Both the position numbers and the translations under genes were made by a program. The notes beneath the pieces were generated by a model. It saw nothing but the letters and a program-made list of their open reading frames with translations. It had not been told where the DNA came from and searched no databases. From positions 3,844,001-3,908,000 of the forward strand of contig NW_026947501.1 in NCBI RefSeq assembly GCF_034190915.1: 64,000 bases of DNA, read 5' to 3'. The stretch comes from Cavia porcellus. Its lineage: Eukaryota > Chordata > Mammalia > Rodentia > Caviidae. How positions within the stretch are numbered: the stretch's first letter is position 1; each line of letters opens with the position of its first letter. Shown one piece after another: positions 62,816-64,000 of this stretch.

Positions 62816-64000
62816 ACAAGCCATTCACAAGTAGGAGTGCAAAAAACATCATGGGGTGGTGTGAATCGGAGGGCCTGAATTAGGATAGGCTGTGATTGGC
62901 AATGTAAGATGGAGAAAAGCAAATGGGGTTTGTCAGCATGGGGGGGCAAAGAAACATGCAGTGACAATGTAGAATAAGTTTCTGATAAACATTGCTGGGT
63001 GGTGCGCATTGCAAGGTTTTCTAACACGCCATTCACTAGTAGGAGTGAGAAAAACATCACGGGGTGGTGTGAATCAGAGCGCCTGAATTAGGATAGGCAC
63101 TGAGTGGCAATGTAGGATGGAGAAAAGCACCATAGGGTGGTCAGCCTTTGGAGGTGAGGAAATATGCAGTGGCAATGTAGGATAGGTTTAGAGAAAAAAA
63201 GTGGTGTAGTGCGCATTGTAAGGCTTTCTAACAGTCAATTCACCAAAAGAAGTGAGAAAAACATCACGGGTGGTGTGAATCAGAGGGCCTAAATTTGGAT
63301 AGGCAGTGAGTGGCAATGTAGGATAGAGAAAAGCACCATGGGGTGGTCATCATGTGGAGGTCAGGAAACATGCAGTGGCAATGTAGGATAATTTTTTGAA
63401 AAACATCACGGAGTGGTGCGCATTGTAAGGGTTTCTAACTGGCCATTCACTAGTAGGAGTGAGAAAAACATCACGGGTGGTGTGAATCAGATGTTCTGAA
63501 TTAGGATAGGCAGTGAGTGCTAATGTAGGATGCAGAAAAGCACCACGGGGTGGTCAGCATGGGGAGGTGTGGAAACATGCATTGGCAATGTAGGATAGGT
63601 TTCTGAAAAACATCGAGGGGTGGTGCACATTGTAAGGGTTGCAAACAGGCCATTCACTAGTAGGAGTGAGAAAAACATCACGGGGAGGTGTGAATCAGAG
63701 TGCCTGAATTAGGATAGTCATTGAGTGGCAATGTAGAATGGAGAAAAGCACCACGGGTTGGTGAGCATGGTGAGGTCAGGAAACATGCGATGGCAATGTA
63801 GGATAGGTTTCTGAAAAACATCGCAGGTGTTGAGCATTGTAAGGGTTTCTAACAGGCGATTCACTAGTAGGAGTGAGAAAAACATCACGGGGTGGTTTGA
63901 ATCAGATGCTCTGAATCAGGTTAGGCAGTGAGTGGCAATGTAAAATGGAAAAAACACCACGGAGTGGTCAGCATGGGGAGGTCAGGAAACATTCTGTGGG
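62800..64000 (+). repeat. HOR-D copy 2, cut by window end
   Basis: The offset to copy 1 is 1,865 until about 63,550 and 1,659 after it (tcgaggggtggtgcac at 61,953 and 63,612), so this copy lacks one monomer. The array clearly continues beyond the window. Confidence 0.82.

Larger units (their letters stand above)
1..64000 (+). repeat. Satellite DNA array, monomer about 208 bp, roughly 308 copies
   Basis: The landmark ggtcaggaaacatgcagtgg recurs about every 208 bp from position 1 to 63,980, always on the + strand. No stretch longer than part of a monomer fails to align to the repeat, so no insertion, inversion or unique spacer was seen. The hand-built consensus is 208 bp, 51% GC, with G 37% and C 15%. 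Average monomer length inside the higher-order units is 207.4-207.7 bp because of scattered 1-4 bp indels. Neighbouring monomers clearly differ, whereas monomers one higher-order period apart are almost identical, which is the signature of higher-order repeat organisation known from alpha satellite. The family is not recognised. The setting is inferred to be eukaryotic heterochromatin. Confidence 0.98.

Noticed and set aside
1..64000. CRISPR array, because of the regular repeats
   Set aside because: There is no alternation of short identical repeats and unique spacers. The entire 208 bp unit is conserved, there are no cas genes, and the higher-order structure is typical of eukaryotic satellites.
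1..64000. rDNA intergenic spacer or a coding minisatellite gene
   Set aside because: No rRNA sequence flanks or interrupts the array. The monomer is not a multiple of three and indels ignore frame, so a repeat-protein gene is excluded.
1..64000. Sequencing-construct or assembly artefact as the source of near-identical copies
   Set aside because: Copies differ by scattered substitutions and clean in-phase deletions, and several independent periods exist, which fits real satellite biology. Local copy number could still be wrong and needs long reads.

Overview
The whole 64 kb window is one uninterrupted tandem satellite array. A monomer of about 208 bp is repeated roughly 308 times in a single head-to-tail orientation. 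I found no unique sequence, transposon, RNA gene, CRISPR array or credible protein-coding gene. A by-hand consensus has A 60, C 31, G 76 and T 41, which is about 51% GC with a strong G excess on the + strand. An array of this length with higher-order structure points to eukaryotic heterochromatin, such as a centromere, pericentromere, sex chromosome or large heterochromatic block. Sites that are CG in the consensus mostly vary to TG or CA, which suggests a host that methylates CpG (vertebrate or plant more than fly or yeast). I do not recognise the satellite family and cannot name the species.

Each monomer is itself an old trimer. Three related boxes of the form CAYCRC-GGG-GTGGTS recur at spacings of about 65, 73 and 70 bp, each preceded by an A-rich tract and each forming a short dyad. 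The 208 bp unit therefore probably grew from a subunit of about 69 bp.

Above the monomer there are several higher-order repeats (HORs). HOR-A (positions 1 to about 13,960) is a 23-mer of about 4,772 bp in almost three copies; the first two are nearly identical and the third is more diverged with a 45 bp deletion. From 13,960 to 19,884 the monomers are mostly mixed. HOR-B (19,885-26,320) is an 11-mer of about 2,284 bp in two full copies plus a third lacking two monomers. A mixed stretch follows (26,321-32,679), containing a diverged 9-monomer relative of HOR-B. From 32,680 to 43,904 there is an older 32/33-mer periodicity of 6.65-6.86 kb. HOR-C (43,905-52,062) is an 18-mer of about 3,738 bp in 2.2 copies. 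From 52,063 the array becomes a patchwork of pieces of A, B and other blocks, including 7-mer and 8-mer versions of HOR-B (55,855-58,967) and a 3-mer duplication near 60 kb. The window closes inside a further 9-mer/8-mer HOR (60,935-64,000).

There is no gene cooperation to describe. The content is a record of unequal exchange and segmental amplification: almost all junctions preserve monomer phase, the same monomer orders recur at distant places, and shared derived variants (a 25 bp deletion usually creating an EcoRI site, and A-tract expansions) mark related blocks up to about 43 kb apart. Open reading frames of 60-155 codons, nearly all on the minus strand, are by-products of the repeat's base composition.
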